A stretch of DNA of 64,000 nt from CADEED01 sp041395625 (GTDB lineage Bacteria > Pseudomonadota > Gammaproteobacteria > Steroidobacterales > Steroidobacteraceae). A program made the translations under genes and the position numbers. The notes beneath the pieces are model-generated. The model did not search any database. It was not told where the DNA came from and saw nothing but the letters and a program-made list of their open reading frames with translations. Location of the stretch: positions 62,001-126,000 of the forward strand of contig JAWLAE010000004.1 in the NCBI GenBank assembly GCA_041395625.1. The letters are read 5' to 3'. Shown here piece after piece: positions 44,003 through 52,589 of this stretch. Each line of letters opens with the position of its first letter. The first letter of the stretch is position 1.

Positions 44003-44030
44003 TTGCAAGAGCCGGACCCGCTGCTATACT
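44003..44030 (+). promoter_or_regulatory. Promoter for rplC and the rest of the S10 operon
   Basis: TTGCAA (44003-44008), a 16-bp spacer and TATACT (44025-44030) are followed by GCGCGCCC. The stretch ACTGCGCGCCCTTTC is identical to the str promoter region, so the two ribosomal units probably share control. The 390-bp gap 43863-44252 contains this promoter, the structured leader listed next and, on its left, the upstream region of the divergent DUF3617 gene, where I see no clear hexamers. Confidence 0.8.
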
Positions 44031-44176
44031 GCGCGCCCTTTCGCTGGCCGCCCGTGGCTCTACACGGTGGGTCTGGCGTCTGAAATTCTGCGAAATCGGG
44101 CGAGGTTGGGCACAGTCCATCGGGCTGTTCAACCCAAGACCACCTGAGCTTCGTGGCGCCATTCTTGCGCCGCGTT

Positions 44177-44246
44177 CTCTCGTGTCCCCAAGCCGACGAC
44201 GCTACCCAGCGCCAGCCAATCGAAGCTGGCGTCGTGAGAACGAGAG
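44177..44246 (+). promoter_or_regulatory. S10-operon leader hairpin that can hide the rplC ribosome site
   Basis: CTCTCGT (44177-44183) pairs with ACGAGAG (44240-44246), and inside it ACGACGC plus CCAGC pair with GCTGGCGTCGT (44225-44235). The descending outer arm contains most of the GAGAGGA Shine-Dalgarno sequence for the ATG at 44253. This is the geometry of a ribosomal-protein autoregulatory leader; in E. coli L4 acts on the S10 leader. The protein that binds here is unknown. Confidence 0.6.
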
Positions 44247-44252
44247 GAAGTC

Positions 44253-44981
44253 ATGGGCATTGCTCTGGTCGGCCGTAAGGCCGGAATGACACGCATCTTT
44301 ACCGATGCTGGCGAATCGATCCCTGTGACGGTGATCGAGGTGTTGCCGAACCGTGTAACGCAGCTGAAGTCGACCGAGAAGGACGGCTATCGCTCCGTGC
44401 AGGTCACTTACGGCAAGAAGCGTCCCCAATTGCTGAGCAAGGCGCTGGCAGGGCATTACGCGCAGGCGAACGTCGAGCCGGGCAAGGCGCTGGTCGAGTT
44501 TCGCCTCGCCGACAAAGAAGGTGCCGATCTGGCGGTCGGCAGCGAGCTCAAGGCGGATTTCTTCGCTGCCGGTCAGGTTGTCGACGTCACGGGCACGACT
44601 ATCGGCAAGGGCTTCGCCGGCACGATGAAACGCCACAACTTCGCAGGTCATCACGCGTCGCACGGTGTCTCGCTATCCCACCGCACGCCAGGCTCGATCG
44701 GCCAACGGCAGACGCCGGGGCGTGTGTTCAAGGGCAAGCGCATGTCGGGCCACATGGGCGTCGTGCGTCGCACGACCGAAAACCTGAAGATCGTCGAGAT
44801 CGACGCCGAGCGGAACCTGCTGCTGATCAGCGGCGCGGTGCCCGGTGCCGAGGGTGGCCAGGTGTATGTCCGGCCGTCCGTCAAGGCGGCGCGGCAGGCC
44901 AATCGTCGCAAGGTCGCCCCGAGCAAAGCGCCACCTGCCGCCAAGGCGGCTGGCGGCAAGCCATCCGGCGGCAAGAAATAA
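44253..44981 (+). CDS. rplC: Ribosomal protein L3
   Basis: 242 aa against 209 in E. coli. The core is complete: GLVGRKAGMTRIF-like start (here ALVGRKAGMTRIF), GTTIGKGFAGTMKRHNF and SIGQRQTPGRVFKGKRMSGHMG. The extra length is a C-terminal Ala/Lys/Pro/Gly tail (KVAPSKAPPAAKAAGGKPSGGKK). L3 reaches the peptidyl-transferase centre. It is the first gene of the split S10 operon, with its own promoter. Confidence 0.99.
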   Translation: MGIALVGRKAGMTRIFTDAGESIPVTVIEVLPNRVTQLKSTEKDGYRSVQVTYGKKRPQLLSKALAGHYAQANVEPGKALVEFRLADKEGADLAVGSELKADFFAAGQVVDVTGTTIGKGFAGTMKRHNFAGHHASHGVSLSHRTPGSIGQRQTPGRVFKGKRMSGHMGVVRRTTENLKIVEIDAERNLLLISGAVPGAEGGQVYVRPSVKAARQANRRKVAPSKAPPAAKAAGGKPSGGKK

Positions 44982-44996
44982 TTTAGGAATCGTGTG

Positions 44997-45602
44997 ATGA
45001 AATTGAAAGTCACAGGCGGCGGGGCCGAGCTGGCAGTGTCCGACACGACCTTCGGACGCGAGTACAACGAAGCGCTGGTCCATCAGGTAGTCACGGCCTA
45101 TCGCAATGCCGGTCGGGCCGGAACCAAGGCGCAGCTCACCAAGGCTGAAGTGCGCGGCGGCGGACGCAAGCCGCGTCCACAGAAAGGTGGCGGTACGTCG
45201 CGCGCTGGTTCGATCCGCTCGCCGATCTGGGTGGGTGGTGGCCGCGCGTTCGCGGCCAAACCGCGTGACTTCGCGCAGAAGGTCAACCGCAAGATGTATC
45301 GCGGTGCCGTGCAGACGATGCTCTCGGAGCTCGTCCGGCAGGATCGCCTGGTCGTCACGCCGGAACTGTCGCTCGAGGCGCCGAAGACCAAGTTGTTAGT
45401 CGAGAAGCTGAAGGGACTGGGGCTCACGAAGACGCTGATCGTCGTCGAGGCCATCGAAGAAAAGCTGTTCCTGGCGGCTCGCAATCTGCCGCACGTACAC
45501 GTTTTGCCGGTGGCCGCGCTCGATCCGCTGTCGCTGGTCAGCTACGACAAAGTGTTGATGACGGTTGGCGCCGTAAAGCTGCTCGAGGAGCGCCTGCAAT
45601 GA
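44997..45602 (+). CDS. rplD: Ribosomal protein L4
   Basis: 201 aa, the E. coli length. It contains the extended-loop signature GGGRKPRPQKGGGTSRAGSIRSPIWVGGG. I chose the ATG at 44997 (AGGAAT lies six bases upstream); an in-frame GTG at 44994 adds one residue. L4 lines the exit tunnel and represses the S10 operon in E. coli. The stop overlaps the rplW ATG. Confidence 0.99.
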   Translation: MKLKVTGGGAELAVSDTTFGREYNEALVHQVVTAYRNAGRAGTKAQLTKAEVRGGGRKPRPQKGGGTSRAGSIRSPIWVGGGRAFAAKPRDFAQKVNRKMYRGAVQTMLSELVRQDRLVVTPELSLEAPKTKLLVEKLKGLGLTKTLIVVEAIEEKLFLAARNLPHVHVLPVAALDPLSLVSYDKVLMTVGAVKLLEERLQ

Positions 45603-45910
45603 CATCCATCGCGAAAGAAAAGCTCTACCAGGTGCTGCTCGCGCCACACGTGACCGAGAAGACCTCGCTCGCGATGCAGAACGCCAACCAGTACACCTTC
45701 CGGATTCGTCCGGATGCCACCAAGCCGGCGGTCAAGGCAGCCGTCGAGCATCTGTTCGGCGTCAAGGTCACGGAAGTCCAGGTGGTCAACACGCCGGGCA
45801 AGGCGCGTCGCTTCGGCAAGATCAACGGCCGCACCTCGGCTTCGAAGAAGGCCTATGTGCGCCTCGCCGCTGGCCAGTCGATCGATTACGAAGCCAAGCT
45901 GAAGGCCTGA
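45599..45910 (+). CDS. rplW: Ribosomal protein L23
   Basis: 103 aa. It contains YQVLLAPHVTEKTS and VTEVQVVNTPGKARRFGKINGR. L23 sits at the tunnel exit and docks trigger factor and SRP. It is coupled to rplD by ATGA overlap. Confidence 0.99.
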   Translation: MTSIAKEKLYQVLLAPHVTEKTSLAMQNANQYTFRIRPDATKPAVKAAVEHLFGVKVTEVQVVNTPGKARRFGKINGRTSASKKAYVRLAAGQSIDYEAKLKA

Positions 45911-45930
45911 CGAGTTCCGAGGATACGCAT

Positions 45931-46767
45931 ATGGCAGTCATCAAAACCAAGCCAACGTCGCCCGGCAGGCGCCAGGTCGTCAAGCTCGACAAGTCGCATC
46001 TGCACAAGGGCGGCCCGTTCGAGCCGCTGACCACCTCGCAGGCCAAGCATTCCGGCCGCAACAACGTTGGGCGCATCACCACTCGCCACAAGGGCGGCGG
46101 TTCGCGCCAGAAGTATCGGATCATCGACTGGAAGCGCGACAAGGACGGCATCAAAGGCGTCGTCGAGCGGCTCGAGCACGATCCGAATCGCACCAGCCAT
46201 ATCGCGCTCATCAAGTATGCGGACGGCGAGCGTCGCTACATCCTGGCTACCAAAGGCATGAAGCCAGGCGATGAAGTGCGTTCCGGCGCGGATTCACCGA
46301 TCAAGTCTGGCAATGCGATGCAGCTGCGCCACGTGCCGGTGGGCTCGGTCGTGCACAACATCGAGATGAAGCCCGGCAAGGGCGGGCAGCTGGCGCGCAG
46401 CGCCGGTGCGTCGGTGCAGTTCACCTCGCGTGAAGGCATCTATGCGTTCTTGCGACTGCGCTCGGGTGAGACTCGCAAGGTTCACATCGATTGCCGCGCG
46501 ACGATCGGCGAAGTCTCGAACGACGAGCACAATCTGCGCGTGTACGGCAAAGCGGGCGCCAAGCGCTGGCTCGGGATTCGTCCCACGGTACGCGGCGTGG
46601 TCATGAACCCGGTCGACCACCCGCACGGTGGTGGTGAAGGCAAGTCCGCCCAGGGCAACCCGCACCCGGTGTCGCCCTGGGGCTGGAACACCAAGGGTCT
46701 CAAGACCCGTCGCAACAAGCGCACCACGCACATGATCGTGCAGCGTCGCAAGAACCGAATCCGCTAA
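45931..46767 (+). CDS. rplB: Ribosomal protein L2
   Basis: 278 aa, near the 273 aa of E. coli. It contains GRNNVGRITTRHKGGGSRQKYR and the C-terminal VRGVVMNPVDHPHGGGEGK segment with the histidine near the peptidyl-transferase centre. It is essential for subunit association. Confidence 0.99.
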   Translation: MAVIKTKPTSPGRRQVVKLDKSHLHKGGPFEPLTTSQAKHSGRNNVGRITTRHKGGGSRQKYRIIDWKRDKDGIKGVVERLEHDPNRTSHIALIKYADGERRYILATKGMKPGDEVRSGADSPIKSGNAMQLRHVPVGSVVHNIEMKPGKGGQLARSAGASVQFTSREGIYAFLRLRSGETRKVHIDCRATIGEVSNDEHNLRVYGKAGAKRWLGIRPTVRGVVMNPVDHPHGGGEGKSAQGNPHPVSPWGWNTKGLKTRRNKRTTHMIVQRRKNRIR

Positions 46768-46779
46768 GGAGTTTGACCA

Positions 46780-47058
46780 GTGCCTCGTTCACTCAAGAAA
46801 GGCCCCTTCGTCGATCTGCACCTGCAGAAGAAAGTGGAGACGGCAGCCGCCAAGGGCGATCGCAAGCCGATCAAGACCTGGTCGCGTCGTTCTATGGTCA
46901 CACCGGACATGGTGGGTCTCACGATTGCCGTGCACAACGGTCGCCAGCACATTCCGGTGCTGGTCTCGGAGAACATGGTCGGCCACAAGCTGGGCGAGTT
47001 TTCACCGACGCGCACGTTCAAATCGCACGCCGGCGACCGCAAAGCATCGGCCGGCTGA
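46780..47058 (+). CDS. rpsS: Ribosomal protein S19 (GTG start)
   Basis: 92 aa, the E. coli length. PRSLKKGPFVDLHLQKKV and HNGRQHIPVLVSENMVGHKLGEF are diagnostic. The start codon is GTG at 46780, preceded by AAGGAG. It is a 30S head protein that pairs with S13. Confidence 0.99.
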   Translation: MPRSLKKGPFVDLHLQKKVETAAAKGDRKPIKTWSRRSMVTPDMVGLTIAVHNGRQHIPVLVSENMVGHKLGEFSPTRTFKSHAGDRKASAG

Positions 47059-47074
47059 TCGAGAGAGCTAACTG

Positions 47075-47419
47075 ATGGAAACTTCCGCAAAACTTCGTTA
47101 CGCGCGCATCTCGCCGCAAAAAGTGCGCCTGGTGGCGGACATGGTGCGCGGTCAGTCGGTCAATACCGCGCTGAACACGCTCAAGTTCACGCCCAAGAAG
47201 GGCGCCGCGATCATGCACAAAGTGCTGTGGTCCGCGGTCGAGAATGCACAGAACAACAATGGACTGGATGTCGATGAACTGAAGGTGCATCGCATCCTGG
47301 TCGATCAGGCGCCGCAGATGAAGCGCTTTGCCGCACGGGCCAAAGGCCGCGGCACGCGCATTGTGAAGCGCAACAGCCACATCACCGTGGTTGTCAGCGA
47401 CGGCAAGAAGGACGAGTAA
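47075..47419 (+). CDS. rplV: Ribosomal protein L22
   Basis: 114 aa. It begins SAKLRYARISPQKVRLVADMVRG and ends with the tunnel hairpin AKGRGTRIVKRNSHITVVV. The loop residues involved in macrolide resistance look ordinary. It lies between rpsS and rpsC in standard order. Confidence 0.99.
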   Translation: METSAKLRYARISPQKVRLVADMVRGQSVNTALNTLKFTPKKGAAIMHKVLWSAVENAQNNNGLDVDELKVHRILVDQAPQMKRFAARAKGRGTRIVKRNSHITVVVSDGKKDE

Positions 47420-47422
47420 TTC

Positions 47423-48157
47423 ATGGGCCAGAAAGTAAATCCGGTCGTCATCCGCCTCGGTATCACTCGTGATTGGGTGTCGAAGTGGTATGCCGGCAAG
47501 AAGCAGTATCCCGTACACGTCGATACCGACTTCCGCGTGCGCGAGTTCCTCAAGGAGAAACTCGCCGATGCGTCGGTGAGTCGCGTGCTGATCGAACGCG
47601 CCGCGAAGAAGGTGAATATCACCATCCAGACCGCGCGTCCGGGCATGGTGATCGGCAAGAAGGGCGAGGACATCGAAAAGCTGCGCGCTGACACCGCCAA
47701 GATGCTCGGCATGGGCATGCAGGATGTGCGGCTCAACATCGCTGAAATCCGCAAGCCGGAACTCGATGCGCAGTTGGTAGCCGACGGTATCGCCCAGCAG
47801 ATCGAGAAGCGCGTGATGTTTCGCCGCGCGATGAAGCGCGCCGTGATGAGCACGATGCGTTCAGGTGCGCTCGGCATCAAGGTACGGTTGTCGGGTCGCC
47901 TGAATGGCTCCGAGATCGCGCGCACTGAGGTTACGCGCGAAGGCCGCGTGCCACTGCACACCTTCCGCGCGGATATCGACTACGGGCTGAGTGAGGCCAA
48001 GACCACCTACGGCATCATCGGCATCAAGGTGTGGATCTTCAAGGGCGAGGTCTTCGACAAGGCCGAGCTCGAGCGCGCAGCGGCGGAGAACGAGGCCGCA
48101 CCGGCACCGGTGGCGCCTGCCGGCGTGAGTGAAGCGCCTGCGACTCCGGCAGCCTAA
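47423..48157 (+). CDS. rpsC: Ribosomal protein S3
   Basis: 244 aa against 233 in E. coli. The KH domain (RPGMVIGKKGEDIEKLR) and C-terminal domain (LGIKVRLSGRLNGSEIARTE) are complete. A low-complexity tail (AAAENEAAPAPVAPAGVSEAPATPAA) adds length. S3 forms part of the mRNA entry helicase site. Confidence 0.99.
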   Translation: MGQKVNPVVIRLGITRDWVSKWYAGKKQYPVHVDTDFRVREFLKEKLADASVSRVLIERAAKKVNITIQTARPGMVIGKKGEDIEKLRADTAKMLGMGMQDVRLNIAEIRKPELDAQLVADGIAQQIEKRVMFRRAMKRAVMSTMRSGALGIKVRLSGRLNGSEIARTEVTREGRVPLHTFRADIDYGLSEAKTTYGIIGIKVWIFKGEVFDKAELERAAAENEAAPAPVAPAGVSEAPATPAA

Positions 48158-48190
48158 GCACACCGCAAGAGCGAACCAGGTTCAAGAATC

Positions 48191-48604
48191 ATGTTGCAAC
48201 CCAAGCGAACGAAATATCGCAAGCAGTTCAAAGGCCGGAATTACGGTCTGGCGCTGCGTGGCTCCAATGTCTCTTTCGGCGAGTACGGCCTCAAGGCGAC
48301 CAGCCGTGCCCATATGACGGCGCGCGAGATCGAGGCCGCGCGGCGCGCCATTTCGCGCTCGGTGAAGCGCGGCGGCGAGCTGCTGGTGCGCGTCTTTCCG
48401 GACGTGCCGATCACCAAGAAGCCGCTCGAAGTGCGCATGGGATCTGGCAAGGGCAACGTGGAGTACTACGTCTGCAAAGTGCAGCCTGGCAAGGTGCTGT
48501 TCGAGATCGAAGGGGTCGATGAGGCCACGGCGCGCGAGGCGTTTCGGCTGGGTGCCGCCAAGCTTTCGGTGTCGACGATGTTCGTCAAGCGGCAGGTGCG
48601 GTAA
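48191..48604 (+). CDS. rplP: Ribosomal protein L16
   Basis: 137 aa. It begins MLQPKRTKYRKQFKGRNYG and contains RVFPDVPITKKPLEVRMGSGKG. L16 positions A-site tRNA; the arginine in the RMGSGKG region is the site hydroxylated by RoxA in E. coli. The stop shares a base with the rpmC start (TAATG). Confidence 0.99.
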   Translation: MLQPKRTKYRKQFKGRNYGLALRGSNVSFGEYGLKATSRAHMTAREIEAARRAISRSVKRGGELLVRVFPDVPITKKPLEVRMGSGKGNVEYYVCKVQPGKVLFEIEGVDEATAREAFRLGAAKLSVSTMFVKRQVR

Positions 48605-48810
48605 TGACTAGCAAGGAACTACGCGGCAAGACCGCGGCAGACCTCAAGAGCGAGCTGCTCAGTCTGCGCAAACAACAGTTCAGTCTGCGTATGCAGGCGG
48701 TCACCGGCCAGGGCGTTAAGCCCTCGGATTTCGGCAAGGTCAAGAAGAGCATCGCGCGCGTGAAGACCGTGCTGCGCGAACAGGAAATCGCCGCGGGAGG
48801 CAAGAAGTAA
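48604..48810 (+). CDS. rpmC: Ribosomal protein L29
   Basis: 68 aa, two helices: KELRGKTAADLKSELLSLRKQQFSLRMQ and KSIARVKTVLREQE. It is a tunnel-exit neighbour of L23. rpsQ starts on the base after its stop. Confidence 0.98.
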   Translation: MTSKELRGKTAADLKSELLSLRKQQFSLRMQAVTGQGVKPSDFGKVKKSIARVKTVLREQEIAAGGKK

Positions 48811-49098
48811 ATGAACGCCAATGAAACCCAAGGCGCTGTCGAGACGAAAGGTGCGAGCAAAGTCGTTGGCCGGGTCGTCAGCAACAAGATGAACAAGACC
48901 ATTGCCGTCGAGATCGAGCGCCTCGTCAAGCATCCGCGCTATGGCAAATACATTCGTCGCACCACCAAGCTGCTGGTGCATGACGAGAACAACGAATCGC
49001 GCCCGGGCGATACGGTGGCGATCGCCGAGTGCCGGCCGTTGTCACGCAGCAAGAACTGGACGCTCGTTTCCGTAGTGGAACGGGCGCCACAGTCGTAA
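48811..49098 (+). CDS. rpsQ: Ribosomal protein S17
   Basis: 95 aa against 84 in E. coli, with an N-terminal extension (NANETQGAVETKGASK). The OB-fold core VVGRVVSNKMNKTIAVEIE, HPRYGKYIRRTTKL and GDTVAIAECRPLSRSKNW is standard. It is an early-assembling 30S protein. Confidence 0.98.
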   Translation: MNANETQGAVETKGASKVVGRVVSNKMNKTIAVEIERLVKHPRYGKYIRRTTKLLVHDENNESRPGDTVAIAECRPLSRSKNWTLVSVVERAPQS

Positions 49099-49119
49099 CG
49101 GGTCGGACGGAGTCACAGC

Positions 49120-49488
49120 ATGATTCAATTGCAAACGATGCTGGCCGCCGCCGACAACAGCGGCGCGCGCACGGTGATGTGCATCAAGGTGTTAGGCGGC
49201 TCGCGCCGTCGCTATGCCTCGGTCGGCGACGTCATCAAGGTGTCGGTCAAGGACGCGATCCCGCGCGGCAAGGTCAAGAAGGGCGAGGTGTACGACGCAG
49301 TCGTGGTGCGCACCAAGAAGGGTGTGCGGCGCGCCGACGGGTCGCTGCTGCGCTTCGACAGCAATGCGGCGGTGCTGCTGACCAACAAGCTCGAGCCGAT
49401 TGGTACGCGCATCTTCGGACCCGTGACGCGCGAGCTGCGCACCGAGCGCTTCATGAAGATCGTGTCGCTCGCGCCTGAGGTGTTGTAA
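49120..49488 (+). CDS. rplN: Ribosomal protein L14
   Basis: 122 aa. It contains MIQLQTMLAAADNSGARTVMCIKVLGG and VRTKKGVRRADGSLLRFD. It is a subunit-interface protein and the first gene of the spc group, which runs on without a visible terminator from the S10 group. Confidence 0.99.
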   Translation: MIQLQTMLAAADNSGARTVMCIKVLGGSRRRYASVGDVIKVSVKDAIPRGKVKKGEVYDAVVVRTKKGVRRADGSLLRFDSNAAVLLTNKLEPIGTRIFGPVTRELRTERFMKIVSLAPEVL

Positions 49489-49490
49489 CC

Positions 49491-49811
49491 ATGAACAAGA
49501 TTCGCAAAGGCGACGAGGTGGTCGTCATTTCAGGGCAGGACAAGGGGCGCCGTGGCGCGATCCTGTCCGTGCTCGGTGACAAAGTGCTGGTCGCCAACGT
49601 CAACAAGGTGAAGAAACACCAGAAGCCCCGCAATGTGGGCGGTGCGCCGCAGGCCGGCGCCATCATCGAAAAAGAGATGCCGCTGCCGATCTCCAAGGTT
49701 GCGCTGTGGAATCCAGCGGCAGAAAAGGCTGATCGGGTCGGCATCAAGACGCTGAACGACGGCAAGCGCGTGCGTTTCTTCAAATCGACCGGCGAGGTCA
49801 TCGACGCCTGA
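49491..49811 (+). CDS. rplX: Ribosomal protein L24
   Basis: 106 aa. The KOW motif is IRKGDEVVVISGQDKGRRGAIL, followed by VNKVKKHQKPRN. It is an assembly initiator of the 50S subunit, two bases after rplN. Confidence 0.99.
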   Translation: MNKIRKGDEVVVISGQDKGRRGAILSVLGDKVLVANVNKVKKHQKPRNVGGAPQAGAIIEKEMPLPISKVALWNPAAEKADRVGIKTLNDGKRVRFFKSTGEVIDA

Positions 49812-49857
49812 GGCGTCGAGCGACTACCCCCGACAGGAATCCTGCAGGACAACGACA

Positions 49858-50397
49858 ATGGCCCGATTGAAAGAGTTTTACCGCGAGAAAGTCGTGCCGC
49901 AGCTCATGCGAGAGCTGGCGCTCGAGAACGTCATGGAAGTGCCGCGAATCACCAAGATCACGGTCAATATGGGCGTGGGTGAGGCAGTGGCTGATCGCAA
50001 GGTGATGGATGCCGCGGTCGGCGATCTCACCAAGCTCGCTGGCCAGAAGCCGGTGCTGTGTGAGGCGAAGAAGTCCATCGCGTCTTTCAAGGTGCGCGAT
50101 GGACTGCCGATCGGTTGCAAGGTGACGCTGCGCGGCGAGCGTATGTACGAATTCCTCGATCGCCTCATCACGATCGCCATTCCTCGCGTGCGCGATTTTC
50201 GCGGCATCAGTCCGCGCTCGTTCGACGGCCGCGGCAACTACAGCCTGGGCGTCAAGGAACAGATCATTTTCCCCGAGATCCAGTACGACCAGGTCGACAA
50301 GATCCGCGGCATGGATATCACGATTACCACGACGGCGAAGGACAACAAGCAGGGCCGCGCCCTGTTGGATGCCTTCAATTTTCCGTTCCGTAAGTAA
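49858..50397 (+). CDS. rplE: Ribosomal protein L5
   Basis: 179 aa, the E. coli length. It contains KITVNMGVGEAVADRK and RDFRGISPRSFDGRGNYSLGVKEQIIFPEI. It binds 5S rRNA in the central protuberance. Confidence 0.99.
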   Translation: MARLKEFYREKVVPQLMRELALENVMEVPRITKITVNMGVGEAVADRKVMDAAVGDLTKLAGQKPVLCEAKKSIASFKVRDGLPIGCKVTLRGERMYEFLDRLITIAIPRVRDFRGISPRSFDGRGNYSLGVKEQIIFPEIQYDQVDKIRGMDITITTTAKDNKQGRALLDAFNFPFRK

Positions 50398-50410
50398 GGA
50401 ACCGTAGAGC

Positions 50411-50716
50411 ATGGCCAAGACGAATATGGTGGAGCGCGAGAAGCGTCGCGCGAAGATCGCGCAGAAATACGCGAAGCGCCGCGCCGAGCTTAAGGAAGTG
50501 ATTCGCAGCCCGAAGAGCACGCCGGAAGCGCGCCTCGAGGCGCAGGTGCGGCTGCAGAAGCTGCCCCGCGACGCGAGCCCGACGCGCGGACGCAATCGCT
50601 GCGCGATCACGGGCCGCTCACGCGGTGTGTATCGGAAGTTTGGTCTGGCGCGGGTCAAGATTCGTGAGGGCGCCGCGCGCGGCGAACTTCCGGGCCTTTC
50701 CAAGGCGAGCTGGTAG
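50411..50716 (+). CDS. rpsN: Ribosomal protein S14 (zinc-free form)
   Basis: 101 aa, the long form without CxxC zinc motifs. It contains MVEREKRRAKIAQKYAKRR, LPRDASPTRGRNRCAITGRSRG and the C-terminal RKFGLARVKIREGA. Confidence 0.99.
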   Translation: MAKTNMVEREKRRAKIAQKYAKRRAELKEVIRSPKSTPEARLEAQVRLQKLPRDASPTRGRNRCAITGRSRGVYRKFGLARVKIREGAARGELPGLSKASW

Positions 50717-50727
50717 GAGTCGCTGGC

Positions 50728-51123
50728 ATGAGCATGACTGATCCCATTGCTGATCTCCTCACTCGCATTCGCAATGCGCAGCGCGCCGGCAAAGCCGACG
50801 TGTCGATGAGTGCGTCCAAGGTGAAGGCCGCGATTCTGAAGGTATTGAAGGACGAGGGTTACGTCGGTGAATTCCGTCAGTCCAACGACGGTGCCAAGAG
50901 CACGCTGGTCATCGAGCTGAAGTACTACGAAGGTCGGCCGGTCATCGACCGCTTGGAGCGCGTCAGCCGCCCTGGCCTCAGGATTTATCGCGGCAAGGAC
51001 GAACTGCCCAAGATCCTGGGTGGCTTGGGCACGGCGATCGTTTCCACGCCGAAAGGCGTGATGACCGACAAGCAGGCGCGCGCGATCGGGCAGGGCGGCG
51101 AAGTGCTCTGCATCGTGGCCTAA
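50728..51123 (+). CDS. rpsH: Ribosomal protein S8
   Basis: 131 aa. It begins SMTDPIADLLTRIRNAQRA and ends KGVMTDKQARAIGQGGEVLCIV. In E. coli it also represses the spc operon by binding near rplE. Confidence 0.99.
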   Translation: MSMTDPIADLLTRIRNAQRAGKADVSMSASKVKAAILKVLKDEGYVGEFRQSNDGAKSTLVIELKYYEGRPVIDRLERVSRPGLRIYRGKDELPKILGGLGTAIVSTPKGVMTDKQARAIGQGGEVLCIVA

Positions 51124-51139
51124 CGAGGAATGTGACGAC

Positions 51140-51667
51140 ATGAGCCGAGTTGCAAAACGACCAGTAGATCTGCCGCAGGGCGTAACCGCCACGATCGCGA
51201 GCAATCTGATCAAGGTCAAAGGCGCCAAGGGCGAGCTGTCACTGCCGGTCGAAAGCGGCGTGTCCGTCGTGCAGGAAGAGAAGACGCTCGCCATCAAATA
51301 CGAGAGCGTCGCCAAGCGCATGGCTGCGGGCTCGACGCGTGCGCATCTCGCGAACATGGTGCAGGGCGTATCGAAGGGCTATGAGCGCAAGCTGGAACTC
51401 GTCGGTGTCGGTTTCCGTGCGGCGGTGCAGGGCAAGGTGCTCAATCTGACCCTGGGTTTTTCACATGCGGTGAATTTCCCGATCCCGGATGGCATCAGCA
51501 TGGAAACGCCCACGCAGACAGAAATCCTGATCAAGGGCATCGATCGACAGAAAGTCGGCCAGGTGGCCGCCGAGATTCGTGATATTCGGCCGCCGGAGCC
51601 TTACAAAGGCAAGGGCGTGCGTTACAGCGGTGAAAAGATCACATTGAAGGAAGGCAAGAAGAAGTAA
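51140..51667 (+). CDS. rplF: Ribosomal protein L6
   Basis: 175 aa. It begins SRVAKRPVDLPQGVT and contains GVGFRAAVQGKVLNLTLGFSH and PPEPYKGKGVRYSGE. It lies beside the sarcin-ricin loop. Confidence 0.99.
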   Translation: MSRVAKRPVDLPQGVTATIASNLIKVKGAKGELSLPVESGVSVVQEEKTLAIKYESVAKRMAAGSTRAHLANMVQGVSKGYERKLELVGVGFRAAVQGKVLNLTLGFSHAVNFPIPDGISMETPTQTEILIKGIDRQKVGQVAAEIRDIRPPEPYKGKGVRYSGEKITLKEGKKK

Positions 51668-51685
51668 TTCTTCTGGTTAGTTACT

Positions 51686-52045
51686 ATGTCAATCACCAAG
51701 AAAGAGCGGCGCCAGCGCCGCGCAATCAAGACCCGCGCGCGGATACGCGAGCAGGGCATTGCGCGCCTGACCATTCATCGCACGCCGCGCCACATGTATG
51801 CGCAGGTGTTCGATTCGGCAGGCACTACGGTGCTCGCCACCGCCTCGACGGTGCAGTCGTCGCTCGCCGCAGGTATGAAGACCAAGGGCAATATCGAAGC
51901 GGCCAAGGCCGTCGGTCGTGCCATTGCGGAAGCTGCCAAGGCAAAGGGTATCTCGAAGGTCGCGTTCGACCGTTCGGGCTTCATGTATCACGGTCGCGTC
52001 AAGGCGTTGGCAGATGCCGCGCGTGAAGCTGGCCTCGAAATCTGA
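51686..52045 (+). CDS. rplR: Ribosomal protein L18
   Basis: 119 aa. It contains RLTIHRTPRHMYAQVFD and VAFDRSGFMYHGRVKALADAAREAGL. It binds 5S rRNA. Confidence 0.99.
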   Translation: MSITKKERRQRRAIKTRARIREQGIARLTIHRTPRHMYAQVFDSAGTTVLATASTVQSSLAAGMKTKGNIEAAKAVGRAIAEAAKAKGISKVAFDRSGFMYHGRVKALADAAREAGLEI

Positions 52046-52059
52046 GCGGAACTGGAAAC

Positions 52060-52566
52060 ATGGCACGAAACGACAAATCGCAGGCGCAGGACGAGTATCT
52101 CGAGAAGCTCGTGGCGGTCAACCGCACGGCCAAGGTCGTCAAGGGTGGCCGGCAGTTTGGCTTCACGGCGCTGACGGTTGTCGGCGACGGCGCCGGCCGC
52201 GTGGGCTTCGGCTTCGGCAAGGCACGTGAAGTGCCGGTTGCCATATCGAAGGCGATGGCAGCGGCGCGTAAGAACATGGTCAACGTGAGTCTGCGCAACG
52301 ACACCCTGCACTTCGCGGTCAAGGGCACGCATGGCGCGACACATATCTACATGCAGCCTGCCTCCGATGGTACCGGCGTCATTGCCGGCGGCGGCATGCG
52401 TGCCGTGCTGGAATGTGCCGGCGTGCGCAATGTGCTCGCCAAGAGCTACGGTTCGCGCAACCCGATCAATGTCGTGCGTGCCACGGTCAAAGCGCTGGGA
52501 GCCATGCGCTCGCCAGAAGACATCGCTGCGAAGCGCGGCAAGTCGATCGAGGAAATTCTCGCCTGA
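52060..52566 (+). CDS. rpsE: Ribosomal protein S5
   Basis: 168 aa. It contains NRTAKVVKGGRQFGFTALTVVGDG, GRVGFGFGKAREVP and GTGVIAGGGMRAVLECAGV. It contributes to decoding accuracy and the mRNA entry helicase. Confidence 0.99.
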   Translation: MARNDKSQAQDEYLEKLVAVNRTAKVVKGGRQFGFTALTVVGDGAGRVGFGFGKAREVPVAISKAMAAARKNMVNVSLRNDTLHFAVKGTHGATHIYMQPASDGTGVIAGGGMRAVLECAGVRNVLAKSYGSRNPINVVRATVKALGAMRSPEDIAAKRGKSIEEILA

Positions 52567-52589
52567 GGCGGGCAGCGGAGATTGTACCG

